This document shows positions 63,701-64,000 of a stretch of 64,000 bases of DNA, piece after piece. Location of the stretch: contig NW_003314268.1 in assembly GCF_000143415.4 (NCBI RefSeq), positions 139,117 through 203,116 of the forward strand, in the 5' to 3' direction. Positions within the stretch are counted from its first letter, which is position 1. Each line of letters begins with the position of its first letter. A program made the translations under genes and the position numbers. The notes beneath the pieces are model-generated. The model was not told the DNA's origin and ran no database searches. It saw nothing but the letters and a program-made list of their open reading frames with translations. This DNA is from Selaginella moellendorffii (taxonomy: Eukaryota > Streptophyta > Lycopodiopsida > Selaginellales > Selaginellaceae).

Positions 63701-64000
63701 TCCCAGATTCAGTTCGAAGCGTTCAACTTCGACGCTGGCATCCAGCTTTGATGACAAGAACAGTGCGAAATTACGATAGGATAAGCTGTCGTCACTGGAG
63801 CTAAAGGAAAGCACGTAGGTGTGGAAGGTCAGATTTTCAGAAAACACACCCAACTTTCCTTGTAAAATATCAGGTATGATCGTCTCGTACATATCCATGT
63901 CATCTGAATGTGATATAACGTGATTACATTAAGAAAATGATAGGAGATTGAACACACCTGAGGTAATTGAGACACTTTTGGAGATATTAGCAGCCCGAAC
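60701..64000 (-). CDS. Dicer-like protein copy 2, intact as far as seen (N-terminus beyond window)
   Basis: On the - strand from the window edge: linker (VRAANISKSVSITS), PAZ region (63898-63230; NLTFHTYVLSFSSSDDSLSY), platform-like segment ending PPELCILLEPELDYSVVASV (63162-62870), RNase IIIa (62825-62350) with ERLEFLGDSFLKF and VADVMEAIIGAYI, RNase IIIb (62300-61800) with RLEYLGDAVLDYL and LSDLVESLAGALL. dsRBD1 (61700-61500) has its first helix (ELQELCQLKE). An acidic linker follows, then dsRBD2 split by introns (PRAELQILCQKRRWSDPEYI near 60990; FYGEPQRDMKRAKDSAANAA near 60770), stop at 60701. No in-frame stop breaks the exons seen. Whether a helicase lies upstream cannot be told. DCL class not assigned. 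Confidence 0.9.

Larger units (their letters stand above)
58866..64000. repeat. Tandem segmental duplication, unit 2 (runs off the window)
   Basis: Second copy of the LisH-end, NSUN and Dicer-like block. NSUN sequence has decayed, whereas Dicer-like exons remain open. The right end is beyond the window, so the full extent and the Dicer-like N-terminus are unseen. Confidence 0.92.

Noticed and set aside
1-64000. CRISPR arrays, bacterial operons or phage sequence
   Set aside because: Introns, plant families and transposons show a nuclear plant genome; no regularly spaced repeats of CRISPR type were seen.

Overview
This is nuclear DNA from a land plant with compact genes. Most spliced genes have introns of about 45-80 bp with GT...AG borders, intergenic gaps are often under 250 bp, and the families are plant-type (KIN17, DUF707, LanC-like, UBC J-type E2, Dicer-like, D-2-hydroxyglutarate dehydrogenase remnants, Cassandra-type TRIM retrotransposon). 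Short introns and gene-dense islands between AT-rich, transposon-filled stretches suggest a lycophyte such as Selaginella. That species call is an inference, not something the sequence proves.

Layout. 1-15.2 kb is transposon wreckage: a decayed Ty3/gypsy element on the + strand (about 3.7-9.9 kb) carries a complete nested Cassandra element (5553-6243, with GATCT target duplication), and a better preserved Ty3/gypsy pol fragment lies on the - strand (13.1-15.2 kb). 15.5-16.7 kb holds a possible HTH-psq gene. At 18.5-21.05 kb is a large intronless gene for a secreted metzincin with two LamG-like domains. 21.6-24.7 kb holds broken genes (D2HGDH, PPR, F-box-like) and a long, nearly perfect hairpin. 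26.0-29.1 kb is gag-protease-RNase H of a - strand gypsy element. 29-35.2 kb is repeat-rich and AT-rich. KIN17 and a DUF707 gene diverge from a 170 bp gap at 36.5 kb. 38.5-42.8 kb is AT-rich with no gene I can support.

43.5-54.7 kb is a dense run of host genes: an LRR protein, a LanC-like protein, a CX9C protein, GAR1, a UBE2J-type E2, EMG1/NEP1, an acidic plastid-type protein, a LisH protein and an NSUN-type RNA methyltransferase. Several of these act on RNA: GAR1 belongs to the H/ACA pseudouridylation particle, NEP1 methylates a pseudouridine of 18S rRNA, and the NSUN protein is an m5C methyltransferase.

52.4-64.0 kb is a tandem segmental duplication: LisH 3' end, NSUN gene and a Dicer-like gene, then the same three again. 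In copy 1 the Dicer-like gene has no helicase and begins next to the duplication junction. It also has an internal inversion that breaks its second dsRBD and a 27 bp loss in its first. In copy 2 the NSUN gene is dead but the Dicer-like gene looks intact up to the window edge. Both copies keep all RNase III acidic residues. Whether this is a true minimal Dicer or a truncation made by the duplication is the most interesting question here.
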